This document shows, in pieces, positions 24,934 through 33,207 of a DNA stretch of 64,000 bases; the stretch's first letter is position 1; each line of letters opens with the position of its first letter. Below the pieces are notes generated by a model. The model had not been told where the DNA came from. It saw only the letters and a list, made by a program, of their open reading frames with translations, and did not search any database. Made by a program: the position numbers and the translations under genes. Location: NCBI GenBank assembly GCA_023249375.1, contig JAHFCT010000016.1, positions 1 to 64,000 on the forward strand, read 5' to 3'. The DNA comes from Gemmatimonadota bacterium (GTDB lineage: Bacteria > Gemmatimonadota > Gemmatimonadetes > Gemmatimonadales > Gemmatimonadaceae).

Positions 24934-25545
24934 TCAGCCGTCGGGGCACAGGAGAAAGCGCAGCGGCCAGTCCCGCGCTTTGCTGATGCCAATGCGCGGT
25001 GTGACCAGCACGCGGGCATCATCGACCGGCACGCCCTCGAGAATGCGCAGCGGCGATCCGCGCAGAAGATCGGCACCGTGATGCGTGGGGCCGTCGATTC
25101 CAAAGGCGACGCAGAGCTTTCCCGGTCCGTCAGCGAGCGCGTGTTCTGAGAGCGCGCGCGCGGCGACGTGGCGTCCGCGCCGCGCGTAGCGCGTCCGGCT
25201 CGCTTCGCGCCGGTGATGCATCGCGTCGAGCCCCGTCAGCGGACGCACGCCGCGAATAAGCACTGCACTCGGCATGCCCTCGGCGCGTGTGACGGCGTTC
25301 ACGCACCAGTACATGCCGTAGATGAAGTAGACGTACGCGGTGCCCGGCTTGCCGTACAATCCCGCCGTGCGCGCGGTGCGGCCCGCCGCCGCGTGACAGG
25401 CGGGGTCGTGCTCGCCGAGGTAGGCCTCGGTCTCCGAGATGATACCGCGGCACGTCACGCCGTCGCGCGTGCATTCCAGGATGCGTCCAATGAGATCGCG
25501 CGCGACGATTTCTGTCTCCCGATCATAGAACTGGCGCGCGAGCAC
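24934..25545 (-). CDS. 3-methyladenine DNA glycosylase, AAG/MPG family
   Basis: About 203 residues from GTG 25545. The frame is open to 25617, but a perfect terminator hairpin (25558-25586) lies in that extension, so an early start is unlikely. Family landmarks: ARDLIGRILECTRDGVTCRG, IISETEAYLGEHDPACHA with the catalytic Glu, GKPGTAYVYFIYGMYWCVN, VLIRGVRPLTGLD and DGPGKLCVAFGID. Flips out and removes alkylated purines in base-excision repair. It sits directly downstream of the NYN/LOTUS gene on the same strand. Confidence 0.92.
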   Translation of the reverse strand: MLARQFYDRETEIVARDLIGRILECTRDGVTCRGIISETEAYLGEHDPACHAAAGRTARTAGLYGKPGTAYVYFIYGMYWCVNAVTRAEGMPSAVLIRGVRPLTGLDAMHHRREASRTRYARRGRHVAARALSEHALADGPGKLCVAFGIDGPTHHGADLLRGSPLRILEGVPVDDARVLVTPRIGISKARDWPLRFLLCPDG

Positions 25546-25557
25546 GCGCAACGCAAG

Positions 25558-25586
25558 ACGCCGCGTCCCCGAGGGGGACGCGGCGT
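25558..25586 (-). terminator. Perfect 13-bp hairpin terminator after the NYN/LOTUS gene
   Basis: ACGCCGCGTCCCC and GGGGACGCGGCGT are perfectly complementary around a 3-nt loop, read on the minus strand 33 bp after the NYN stop and followed by CTTGCGTTG. The T-tract is weak, so read-through into the glycosylase gene is possible. Confidence 0.7.
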
Positions 25587-25619
25587 CCTGGTCACGAAGA
25601 ACGCGAACGCGCCGCACGG

Positions 25620-27437
25620 CTACGCGGCCGAGGCCTTCTTGGCAGCCGGCTTGCGACCGCGCCGGGCTTTCGGTGCGGAGGCAGCCTTCGGAGCGGCGCT
25701 GCCGGCCTTTGGCTCAGCGTGCGTGGGCGCTGCGACGGCCTTGACCGGCTTGCGGCCGCGACCGCCCTTCTTCGCCGAAGCCGTCGCCAGCGCCGCACTC
25801 GGCGCGGGAGCAGCGGGCGCGGCAACGGGAGCCGGTGTGTCGTCGACAACACCCAGCAGCAGCAGCGAGGGCGGCAGCTTGGCGCCGCGGCCGCCCTTGC
25901 TGGGCAGCCCGCGGCCAGCGCCGACACCGCGAGGAGCAGGCGCAGCGACGGGCGCCGGGGGCGCTTCGGCTTTGGCCTGCGCTTCGGCGGCGTGGAGCTG
26001 ATCGGCGACGCTGACCGTGCCCTCGACGCGCGACACTTCAAACGAATCGCCGCGTCGCCGCACGTCGACCGCGCCCGCGTCGTGCGTGTCTCGCAGGATG
26101 CGCGTGAAGTTGCGCTCGCTCAGCGACTCGCTGTCGCGGCCGAGCAGTTCGCGCGCCTTGACGCGCACGGCCTCGGCCAACGCCGACGCGTCGCCCTTGG
26201 CGAGTGCCTCGACGGCGCGCTTGACGAGCGAGAATGCCTCGTCGCGCGTGAGGCGCACACCGGCGACGCCGATGGTTGCGTCGACGACCGGCGCCGCAGG
26301 ACGACGTTCGTGACGCGGATGGTGCGGTGCGGCGGCAGGCGCGGTTGCGAGCGGCGCGGCATGCGGGGTCGCGTGAGGTGCAGAGACCGGCTTTGCCGCG
26401 GGAGCGGCAGCAGCGGACGGCGCGGCAGCGGATGGGGCGGCAGCGGCCGGCGATTCGCCGATGGCTTCCGGCCGCGGCTCAGCACCGCGCTCTCGGCCAC
26501 GGCCGCGACCACCGCGACGTCCACGACGACCGCGCGACTCGTCTTCATCACGCGGCGCGCTGGCGGCGGCAGCGGGGGCATCGGCCGGCTTCGGAGCATC
26601 CTTGCGGCCCGCAATGGGCAGCGAGACTTCGAGCTGACCGTTCTCGAGCTTGGTGACGTGGATGAGCCCCTTGTGCGAGGCCTCCTGGCAGAAGCGCGAG
26701 AACTTCGACATGCCGAGGTTCTTTTCGTCGAACGTCGGGTCGACTTCCTGCATGACCTGCTTGAGGCGGTCGGAACGCATGACGTCGCCGTTCTTCGACA
26801 TGCGGGAGATCGCTTCGGTGACCAGCTCCCACGGATCCCACTTCTGCGCCGTCGCTTCGTCGCCCGTCTTCACGAGGCCGGCGAGCGCGTTGTAGCTGTA
26901 GTACTCGTCGCAGTTCTGGACGAGCAAGTCGCTGGAGGACTCGCGAATGCCGACGCCGATGACGTATTTGCCGTATTCCTTGAGCTTCAGCACGAGCGAC
27001 GAAAAATCCGAATCGCCCGAGAGCAGGATGTACGTGCCGATTTCCGGACGCGTGAAGATGAGCTCCATCGCATCCACGGCGAGTCGGATGTCGGTGGCGT
27101 TCTTCTTGGACGAGCCGTACGCCGGGGCGAAGATCAGGTCGATGGACGACTCAGACAGCGGCACGATGTACTGCGGATACCGGCGCCAGTCGGCGTAAGC
27201 GCGCTGGACGGCGACCTTGCCGCTGATGATCTCGGATGAGAGCAGGTTGCGCAGTTCCGTTTGGAGATCGGAGCGAATGCCCATCGTGACGTTGTCGAAA
27301 TCGATGAGCAGGGCGGCGTTGGGCGCGGCGTGCGGGGTGGTAAGGCCGGCAGCCGCGTGGGCAGCCGCTTGCGGTCCGCGGTGAAGCGGAGCGACGGGGG
27401 CGCGGAGCGTGGTGCTCCGCAGGTGACGATTGTTCAT
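25620..27437 (-). CDS. NYN-domain/LOTUS-like RNA-associated protein with AT-hook-like tail
   Basis: 605 residues. Residues ~41-185 form a NYN (LabA/DUF88) PIN-like domain with acidic residues in LIDFDN (D46, D48), NATDIRL (D116) and SGDSDF (D142, D144). Residues ~201-274 (DPWELVTEAISRMSKNG ... VMQEVDPTF ... FSRFCQEASHKG) match an OST-HTH/LOTUS domain, and ~396-471 form a second weaker one. Between them is an Arg/Gly-rich patch (~301-318) and a long Ala/Pro linker; the end has GGRGRKP and RRGRKP AT-hook-like motifs and a Lys/Ala tail. This order resembles MARF1-type RNA regulators. A role in RNA cleavage or silencing is inferred; bacterial functions are largely unknown. Confidence 0.88.
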   Translation of the reverse strand: MNNRHLRSTTLRAPVAPLHRGPQAAAHAAAGLTTPHAAPNAALLIDFDNVTMGIRSDLQTELRNLLSSEIISGKVAVQRAYADWRRYPQYIVPLSESSIDLIFAPAYGSSKKNATDIRLAVDAMELIFTRPEIGTYILLSGDSDFSSLVLKLKEYGKYVIGVGIRESSSDLLVQNCDEYYSYNALAGLVKTGDEATAQKWDPWELVTEAISRMSKNGDVMRSDRLKQVMQEVDPTFDEKNLGMSKFSRFCQEASHKGLIHVTKLENGQLEVSLPIAGRKDAPKPADAPAAAASAPRDEDESRGRRGRRGGRGRGRERGAEPRPEAIGESPAAAAPSAAAPSAAAAPAAKPVSAPHATPHAAPLATAPAAAPHHPRHERRPAAPVVDATIGVAGVRLTRDEAFSLVKRAVEALAKGDASALAEAVRVKARELLGRDSESLSERNFTRILRDTHDAGAVDVRRRGDSFEVSRVEGTVSVADQLHAAEAQAKAEAPPAPVAAPAPRGVGAGRGLPSKGGRGAKLPPSLLLLGVVDDTPAPVAAPAAPAPSAALATASAKKGGRGRKPVKAVAAPTHAEPKAGSAAPKAASAPKARRGRKPAAKKASAA

Positions 27438-27818
27438 GCCTTCTCGCGTTGGCCGGGCACAGTGGCCCGGGGGCAGGCGCGCCGGCGCCGTCCTGAGAGG
27501 GACGAGGCGCGACGGCTACCCGTGGTTGGTGTATCTCACGGTGTCTTGACGGGAGCGCCCGAAGGGGCGGCTGGCCGAAAAGCACCGGTTGCGGAAGGGG
27601 CCGCGAGCACGCTCACACACTCTGTCGGCGGTGCCGAGAGACGCGGGCGGCGCGGACGCTGGGTGGCCCCGGAGGTCACGGGCGAAGCCGATGATCACCC
27701 GATCATCGGCAACGTCCGGGACTTCTGAGCAAGGAATGTAACGGGTCACGGGGGTTCGCGGCACCCGTCCTGACGAGCCTGTGGCCGCAAACCCGCGCCG
27801 GTAGCAAGTTTCGGGGGC
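27438..27818. other. 381-bp divergent intergenic region with a 9-bp inverted repeat
   Basis: Separates the NYN/LOTUS gene from the kinase operon. CCGATGATC-ACCC-GATCATCGG (27688-27709) is a perfect 9-bp inverted repeat, a possible operator. No RNA gene or convincing ORF was recognised; an open frame ending at 27728 lacks a start with a ribosome site. Confidence 0.5.
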
Positions 27819-29072
27819 GTGTCTAAACGAAACTCACTTGGTTCTGACCCCGTACCCGAGATCGTGCCACTCGGTTTCCGCGCGCGGCTCTTCGTCATCT
27901 TGGCGCTGTTCGCCCTTGTCCCGTCGATCGTGCTGACGGTGGCGTGGGGCGGCGCGACCAGCCGCGTGCTGCCGCGCATGAGCGGAGCCGCGGCGTGGGA
28001 TAGTGTTGCGGCCTCTGGAACACGCGCGATTCAACTGACGCGATCCGCGCCGGGATCAGCGGAGGCGAAGGCGGCGCTCGCGCGCCACGAGCAGGAGTTG
28101 ACGAGTTCGGTCACGCAGGCGCGGCGTTTTGCGTACCTCGCTCGGCAGACGGGACCGGCGCTGCTTGCACTCGGGTTGATTCTGCTGGCGTTTTTGACCT
28201 ACCTCGCTTCACGGATCGCGGGGCACCTCAGCAGGCAGCTGAGCCGTCCGCTCGATGAACTGGTGGGCTGGACGGAGCGGATTGCGCGCGGCGAGCCATT
28301 GCCTGACGCCGCGGGGTCTCGAGGCGCTCCGGAGTTTCGCGTGCTGCGCGACCGGATGCGCACGATGGCCGACGATCTCGAGCGCGGACGCGAGGCGGCG
28401 ATTGCCGCGGAGCGGCTCGAGGCGTTTCGCGAGTCGGCGCGACAGGTGGCGCACGAACTCAAGAATCCGCTCACCCCGATACGCTTTGCGATTGCGCGGC
28501 TGCGGCGCGACGCAACGCCGGACATGACAGGCGCGCTCGACGTGCTCTCGACGGAGAGCGAACGGCTGGAAGCGATGGCGCGGAGCTTCAGTCAATTCGG
28601 ACGCCTGCCCGAAGGGCCAACGGCGGCGCTTGACCTCGGCGACATCGTACGCGACGCGGCGCGCGCCACGGTGCCGGAGGCGATGGCGCTGACGGTCGAA
28701 ACCGAAGCGCGCCTGCCGCTCGTACAGGGACAGCATGACGCGTTGCACCGCGCGTTCGCGAACGTGCTGATTAATGCGGTGGAAGCGGGCGCGAGCGACG
28801 GACGCTTGGACGTGCGTGTGGGCCGCGACGGCGGAATGGTGGTGGTGGCGGTGCGCGATCACGGGTGCGGGATCGCCTCCGACCGACTCCCGCGCATTTG
28901 GGATCCATACGTCACGGACAAGACGGCGGGGACGGGACTCGGTCTCGCGATCGTAAAGCAGACGGTGATGGCACACGGTGGACGGGTGGCGGCGAGCAGC
29001 GCGCCCGGCGAGGGCACCGAGATCCGGTTGTCCTTTCCCGCCACGCACGAGCATGGAGATTCGCAGCGATGA
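27819..29072 (+). CDS. Membrane sensor histidine kinase, NtrY-like
   Basis: 417 residues from GTG 27819 (a GTG at 27864 is also possible). Two membrane helices (~22-43 and ~107-130) flank a periplasmic loop of about 65 residues, then HAMP (LSRPLDELVGWTERIARG), a HisKA-like helix with His212 in ARQVAHELKNPLTPIRFA and the ATPase domain (NVLINAVEAG, VRDHGCGI, GTGLGLAIVKQTVMAHGG). The ELKNPLTPI box is typical of NtrY kinases. It overlaps the first of three small membrane protein genes by 4 bp, and an NtrC-family regulator gene ends the block. The signal is unknown. Confidence 0.92.
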   Translation: MSKRNSLGSDPVPEIVPLGFRARLFVILALFALVPSIVLTVAWGGATSRVLPRMSGAAAWDSVAASGTRAIQLTRSAPGSAEAKAALARHEQELTSSVTQARRFAYLARQTGPALLALGLILLAFLTYLASRIAGHLSRQLSRPLDELVGWTERIARGEPLPDAAGSRGAPEFRVLRDRMRTMADDLERGREAAIAAERLEAFRESARQVAHELKNPLTPIRFAIARLRRDATPDMTGALDVLSTESERLEAMARSFSQFGRLPEGPTAALDLGDIVRDAARATVPEAMALTVETEARLPLVQGQHDALHRAFANVLINAVEAGASDGRLDVRVGRDGGMVVVAVRDHGCGIASDRLPRIWDPYVTDKTAGTGLGLAIVKQTVMAHGGRVAASSAPGEGTEIRLSFPATHEHGDSQR

Positions 29073-29347
29073 TGCAGCCGGGGGAAACGATGGTGGTGCT
29101 GGGAGCGCTGGCGGTGATCGGTGTGGTCGCGTACCCGCTGGCGGTTGCCTGGGCACGCAAGATCGAGAGCGAGGCCAAGCGCGCTGAGCTGCCGGGCGGC
29201 GCGGATCGCATCGCGCGCATGGAAACCGTGCTCGAGGCGATGTCGATTGAAGTGGAACGCATTTCCGAAGGACAGCGATTTGTCACCAAGCTGATTGCCG
29301 AGCGACCAGAGGGCGCGCAGCTGCCGCCCGGAGGAGCATCCCGATGA
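29069..29347 (+). CDS. Small membrane protein, paralogue 1 of 3
   Basis: 92 residues. One N-terminal membrane helix (TMVVLGALAVIGVVAYPLAV), a basic stop-transfer stretch, then a helical coiled-coil-like segment RIARMETVLEAMSIEVERIS followed by EGQRFVTKLIAER. Its ATG overlaps the kinase stop (ATGA) and its stop overlaps the next paralogue the same way, so translational coupling is likely. The helical segment is nearly the same in all three proteins. Family unknown; the position suggests a partner of the kinase or regulator. Confidence 0.85.
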   Translation: MMQPGETMVVLGALAVIGVVAYPLAVAWARKIESEAKRAELPGGADRIARMETVLEAMSIEVERISEGQRFVTKLIAERPEGAQLPPGGASR

Positions 29348-29625
29348 ACGGCCCAGAAGTGCTGGTTCCCATCGCGTTCTTCGCGATGGTGGTCACCATT
29401 GTCCTCGGCGTGCCGCTGGTACGTGCGCGCATTCGCGAGCGGGAGCGGCATTCGTTGCCGAGCGCCGGCGATCCGCACGCTGACGAGCGGCTGGCGCGGA
29501 TCGAAGCCGCGGTGGAGTCGATTGCGATTGAGGTGGAGCGGATTTCGGAAGCGCAGCGGTTTACGACGAAGCTGCTGTCGGAGCGGTCGAGTGCGTCGCA
29601 GGCGCCGCCGGCGGAGGGACGATGA
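29344..29625 (+). CDS. Small membrane protein, paralogue 2 of 3
   Basis: 93 residues; ATG overlaps the previous stop by 4 bp and is preceded by GGAGGAG. A membrane helix (VLVPIAFFAMVVTIVLGVPL) then an Arg/Glu-rich linker and the shared segment RLARIEAAVESIAIEVERIS, EAQRFTTKLLSER. Tail is Ser/Pro-rich. Clearly duplicated from its neighbours. Confidence 0.85.
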   Translation: MNGPEVLVPIAFFAMVVTIVLGVPLVRARIRERERHSLPSAGDPHADERLARIEAAVESIAIEVERISEAQRFTTKLLSERSSASQAPPAEGR

Positions 29626-29957
29626 TCATCCACGCGGGCGTGCTGCTCGCCGCGCCGATGGCCAATACACCAGTCGTTCTGCAGGCCGGTAGCGAGGACG
29701 TTGCGATCGTCGCCATCATCTTCGGCACGGGATCGATGATCCTGGTCCCGCTCGTCCGTGCGTGGGCGCGGCGGCTCGAGAACCGCGGCGCGCCGACGGC
29801 GCTTCCGCTTCGCGACATCGAGGATCGACTGGATCGCATCGAGCGGGCGGTGGAGTCGATCGCGGTTGAAGTGGAGCGTGTGTCGGAGGGACAGCGCTTT
29901 GTGACGAAGCTGCTCGCCGAGAAGGCGCCCGCGCAGATTCCTCCATCCGACCGGTGA
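29622..29957 (+). CDS. Small membrane protein, paralogue 3 of 3
   Basis: 111 residues, the longest copy, with an extra N-terminal hydrophobic stretch (MIIHAGVLLAAPMANT) before the membrane helix (VAIVAIIFGTGSMILVPLV). The shared helical segment is RLDRIERAVESIAVEVERVS, EGQRFVTKLLAEK. Overlaps the previous gene by 4 bp and lies 7 bp before the regulator gene. Confidence 0.85.
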   Translation: MIIHAGVLLAAPMANTPVVLQAGSEDVAIVAIIFGTGSMILVPLVRAWARRLENRGAPTALPLRDIEDRLDRIERAVESIAVEVERVSEGQRFVTKLLAEKAPAQIPPSDR

Positions 29958-29964
29958 TGTCGCG

Positions 29965-31338
29965 ATGCCTTCCGTCCTGATTATCGACGACGAGCCCAAC
30001 ATCCGGCGGATGGTGGGCGCGCTGCTCGAAGCCGAGGGCTTTGAGGTGCGCGATGCGGCGGACGGCCAGGTCGGGCTCGCGCGCGCGCTCGAGTGGGAGC
30101 CGGATCTCGTGCTGCTCGATCTGATGATGCCGGGCGCGATGGATGGCATGGGCACACTCGAGAAACTGCGCGAGCGCTTTCCCGAGCTGCCGGTGGTGAT
30201 GATGAGCGGGCGTGCCGGCCTGGCCGACGCGGTGAAGGCGACGCGGCTGGGCGCGGTGAACTTTCTCGAGAAGCCGCTGACGCCCGAGGGCGTGCTGTTG
30301 GCGCTGGCCGGCGCGCTCGAACTGCGCATGGCGCGGCGCGAACGCACGGCGCTGCGCGTGGACCTGGGCTTGCACGGCGAACTCGTGGGCGACAGCATGG
30401 CGCTGCGCACGGTGCGCGAGCTGATTTCGCGCGTGGCGCCCACCGACGCGCGTGTGCTGATCACGGGCGAATCGGGAACGGGCAAGGAACTCGTCGCCGC
30501 CGCAATCCACGCCGAGAGTCCGCGGCGCGAGAAGCCCTTTGTGCGCGTGAACTGCGCCGCGATTCCGCGCGACCTCGTGGAGAGCGAGATGTTCGGGCAC
30601 GAGCGCGGCTCATTCACGGGCGCCACCGAGCGGCGCCTCGGACGCTTTGAGTTGGCGCACACGGGGACGCTCTTTCTCGACGAAGTCGGCGACCTCGGGC
30701 CCGAGGCGCAGTCGAAGCTGCTGCGCGCCATTGAAGCGCGTGAGATCGAGCGCGTGGGCGGCGGCCGTTCCATCAAGGTGGACGTGCGCATTCTGGCGGC
30801 CACCAACCGCGATCTCGAGCGTGCCGTGCGCGAGGGGCAGTTCCGCGAAGACCTGTTCTTCCGGCTGAACGTGATTCCCTTCCCCATTCCGCCGCTGCGA
30901 GAGCGCCCGGACGACGTGCCGCCGCTCGTGCGCCATTTCGCCGCGCTGCAGCGCCGCCGCTCGGCGCAGCCGGTGCCGGTGTGGACCGCTGAGGCCGTGA
31001 GCGCGCTTGCCCGCTATCGCTGGCCCGGCAATGTGCGCGAACTGGCGAACATCGTGGAGCGCCTGGGCATCCTGTACGCCGGCCGGCCGATCGGCGAGCA
31101 GGAAGTGCAAGGCGTGCTTCCGCTCGTGCCGTTGTCCTCGCCGGCGCTTCCCGATCTCGTGCAGCCGGAACTGACGCTGAGCGATGCGCTCGACGAGTAC
31201 GAGAAGCTGCTCATCACGCGTGCGTTGTCGGCGGCGAGCGGCGTAGTGGCCGATGCGGCACGGCGTCTGCGCACGGATCGCCCCAACCTCTACCGTCGTA
31301 TGCGGCGCCTCGGGCTTCAGCCCGACGGCGGCGAGTGA
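29965..31338 (+). CDS. Sigma54-type response regulator, NtrX/NtrC-like
   Basis: 457 residues. Receiver domain with D8/D9 and phosphoacceptor D52 (LVLLDLMMPG), AAA+ domain with Walker A GESGTGKELV, the sigma54 loop as GSFTGA (canonical GAFTGA), Walker B TLFLDEVGDL and an arginine-finger region, then a Fis-type HTH (VVADAARRLRTDRPNLYRRM). It activates sigma54 promoters or, as reported for some NtrX proteins, acts on sigma70 promoters. The Ala-to-Ser change in the loop is tolerated in some family members. Partner of the kinase at the head of the operon. Confidence 0.93.
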   Translation: MPSVLIIDDEPNIRRMVGALLEAEGFEVRDAADGQVGLARALEWEPDLVLLDLMMPGAMDGMGTLEKLRERFPELPVVMMSGRAGLADAVKATRLGAVNFLEKPLTPEGVLLALAGALELRMARRERTALRVDLGLHGELVGDSMALRTVRELISRVAPTDARVLITGESGTGKELVAAAIHAESPRREKPFVRVNCAAIPRDLVESEMFGHERGSFTGATERRLGRFELAHTGTLFLDEVGDLGPEAQSKLLRAIEAREIERVGGGRSIKVDVRILAATNRDLERAVREGQFREDLFFRLNVIPFPIPPLRERPDDVPPLVRHFAALQRRRSAQPVPVWTAEAVSALARYRWPGNVRELANIVERLGILYAGRPIGEQEVQGVLPLVPLSSPALPDLVQPELTLSDALDEYEKLLITRALSAASGVVADAARRLRTDRPNLYRRMRRLGLQPDGGE

Positions 31339-31497
31339 CGAATCGACACGTCGCGTGACCTCTTCCTGCGACTTCGGCGTTGCCCAGACGCGCGGCACAC
31401 GCGGCAAGTGCCTGTGCCAGCGGCTGTTGTCTGCCGGCGACGCCTGCGGCACGCACCCTGCTCCATGGTGGGTATCTCCAGTTCACGAGGACACACG

Positions 31498-33207
31498 ATG
31501 AGACGCAGGCATCCAGTATTGGTGCTCGCGATGGGCCTGCTGGCGTTGGCGCCGGCCGCGCGCGCTCAGCAGCGCGACGCGACGGGACGTGAGGCGGCGA
31601 CCGCCGCGGTCGCCAAGTACAACGCTGATCCGACGATGCGCGTGACCGGCGTGCTCGACGTTGCCGCCGATCGTACCATCGAGGGCGATGTGGCGGTGCT
31701 CAACGGGCCAGTGCGCATCGCGGGGCGGATCAGTGGCACGCTGGTGGCGATCAACGCCGACGTGCAGCTCGCCGCCGGCGCATCGGTGGGCGGGCTGATC
31801 GTGGTGGGCGGCACGATCAGCGGGCGGGAAGGCGCCACGGTGCGCGGCGACGTGCTGCAGCAGGCAGAGCTGCTGCGCTACCATTTCGCCGAGCAGCGCC
31901 TGGTGGCCGACGCCGAGCCATCGTATGACGAGGCGTGGTGGAAGCGGCGGCCCCGCCGGCGGCCAGTGCCATCGGATGACCGTTCGTGGCGCGACCTGAC
32001 GTTCACCAGCGCGCACACCTACAATCGCGTCGAGGGGCTGCCGATTCTCGCGGGCCCGCGCATCCATCAAGTAACGGACTGGGGGCGCTTCACGCTCGAC
32101 GCATTCGGCATCGTGCGCACTGCCGGACCGATGGCGTGGAACCGCGGCACACTCGGGCACGACGTGACGAGCGAGCTGCAGCTCGGAAAGAAACTGGGGC
32201 TCGGCGTGGGCGGCCGGACGTTTGACGTGGTCGACGCGGTGGAAGCCTGGCAGATGGGCGACGCCGAGGCCGGGCTCGCCGCGTTCGCGCTGCACCGCGA
32301 CCTTCGCGACTACTACCGGCGCCACGGCGGGCTGGGCTTCGTGAAGCTGCACGCCGGCGTCGACGCCGATCTCACGTTCTCGCTCGGCGACGAGCGCTGG
32401 GAGAATGCACGTGAGCGCGATCCGATTTCGATTCTGCGCGGCGAGGAGGCGTGGCGGCCGAATCCGGCAATGGACGAGGGGACGATGCACCTGGCGACGA
32501 CGAAGTTGCGGGTGGACACGCGGCGGCGCGAGAACTCGCTGTGGGGCGGCTGGTATCTGGACGCCGAGATTGAGCGGGGCTCGGGCACGCTGGCGCGAGA
32601 CCCGGGACTGTTGTCGGTGCTGATGGCGCCGGAAGAGGTGCAATACACGCGCGGCTTCCTGGATGCGCGTCGCTACACGCGGCTGGCGCCCGACGCGTCG
32701 CTGAATCTTCGCTTCGTCACTGGCGGCTGGATGTCGGGCGACCGGCTGCCGTTGGAGCGGCGCCTCTCGGTGGGCGGTCCCGGCACGCTGCCTGGCTACG
32801 ATTTTCGCCGCGCGTGGCGCGTGAACCCAGACGTACTCACGTGCGGCGGCACGGCGCTGCGCGGCGCGCCGGCGCTGTGCGACCGCGTGATGCTGTTTCA
32901 GGCGGAGTTCCGCGGCGACTTCCATCTGAGCTGGGTGCGCAACGATGCGCGTGACGACTGGTGGCGGCCTGGGTTCAACCGTCACGCGGCGTGGGTGATC
33001 TTTGCCGACGCGGGGCGCGGCTGGAACGTGGGCGCTCCCGGAGCGGAGTCGACGTACGCGAAGGACGATCTTCCGCCGCTGTCGACGTTTCGCGGGGACA
33101 TCGGCGCCGGACTCGATTTTGGTTCGTTCGGCATCTATTTCGCAAAGGCGACCACCACCGCCAGCGAACCGATGAACGTGGTGGTGCGCGTGCAGCACCG
33201 CTTCTGA
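31498..33207 (+). CDS. Beta-helix (bactofilin-like) plus Omp85-type barrel fusion protein
   Basis: 569 residues from ATG 31498. Signal peptide to ARAQQ. Residues ~45-125 are hexapeptide-like beta-helix repeats (TIEGDVAVLNGPVRIAGRIS, GTLVAINADVQLAAGASVGG, GTISGREGATVRGDV) resembling bactofilin/polymer-forming proteins. From ~165 on the protein looks like a BamA/TamA (Omp85, surface antigen) barrel with the hallmark VGGPGTLPGYDFR and a C-terminal VVRVQHRF. No POTRA domains are visible; the beta-helix takes their place. Overlaps the DUF4390-like gene by 1 bp. Likely an outer-membrane assembly or transport protein; the substrate is unknown. Confidence 0.85.
   Translation: MRRRHPVLVLAMGLLALAPAARAQQRDATGREAATAAVAKYNADPTMRVTGVLDVAADRTIEGDVAVLNGPVRIAGRISGTLVAINADVQLAAGASVGGLIVVGGTISGREGATVRGDVLQQAELLRYHFAEQRLVADAEPSYDEAWWKRRPRRRPVPSDDRSWRDLTFTSAHTYNRVEGLPILAGPRIHQVTDWGRFTLDAFGIVRTAGPMAWNRGTLGHDVTSELQLGKKLGLGVGGRTFDVVDAVEAWQMGDAEAGLAAFALHRDLRDYYRRHGGLGFVKLHAGVDADLTFSLGDERWENARERDPISILRGEEAWRPNPAMDEGTMHLATTKLRVDTRRRENSLWGGWYLDAEIERGSGTLARDPGLLSVLMAPEEVQYTRGFLDARRYTRLAPDASLNLRFVTGGWMSGDRLPLERRLSVGGPGTLPGYDFRRAWRVNPDVLTCGGTALRGAPALCDRVMLFQAEFRGDFHLSWVRNDARDDWWRPGFNRHAAWVIFADAGRGWNVGAPGAESTYAKDDLPPLSTFRGDIGAGLDFGSFGIYFAKATTTASEPMNVVVRVQHRF

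Noticed and set aside
25620-27437. Toxin-antitoxin PIN module
   Set aside because: The protein is long, multidomain and has no small antitoxin partner.
27523-27728. Open frame ending ADDHPIIGNVRDF between the NYN and kinase genes
   Set aside because: No plausible start with a ribosome site, low-complexity Arg/Gly translation and an operator-like dyad inside.
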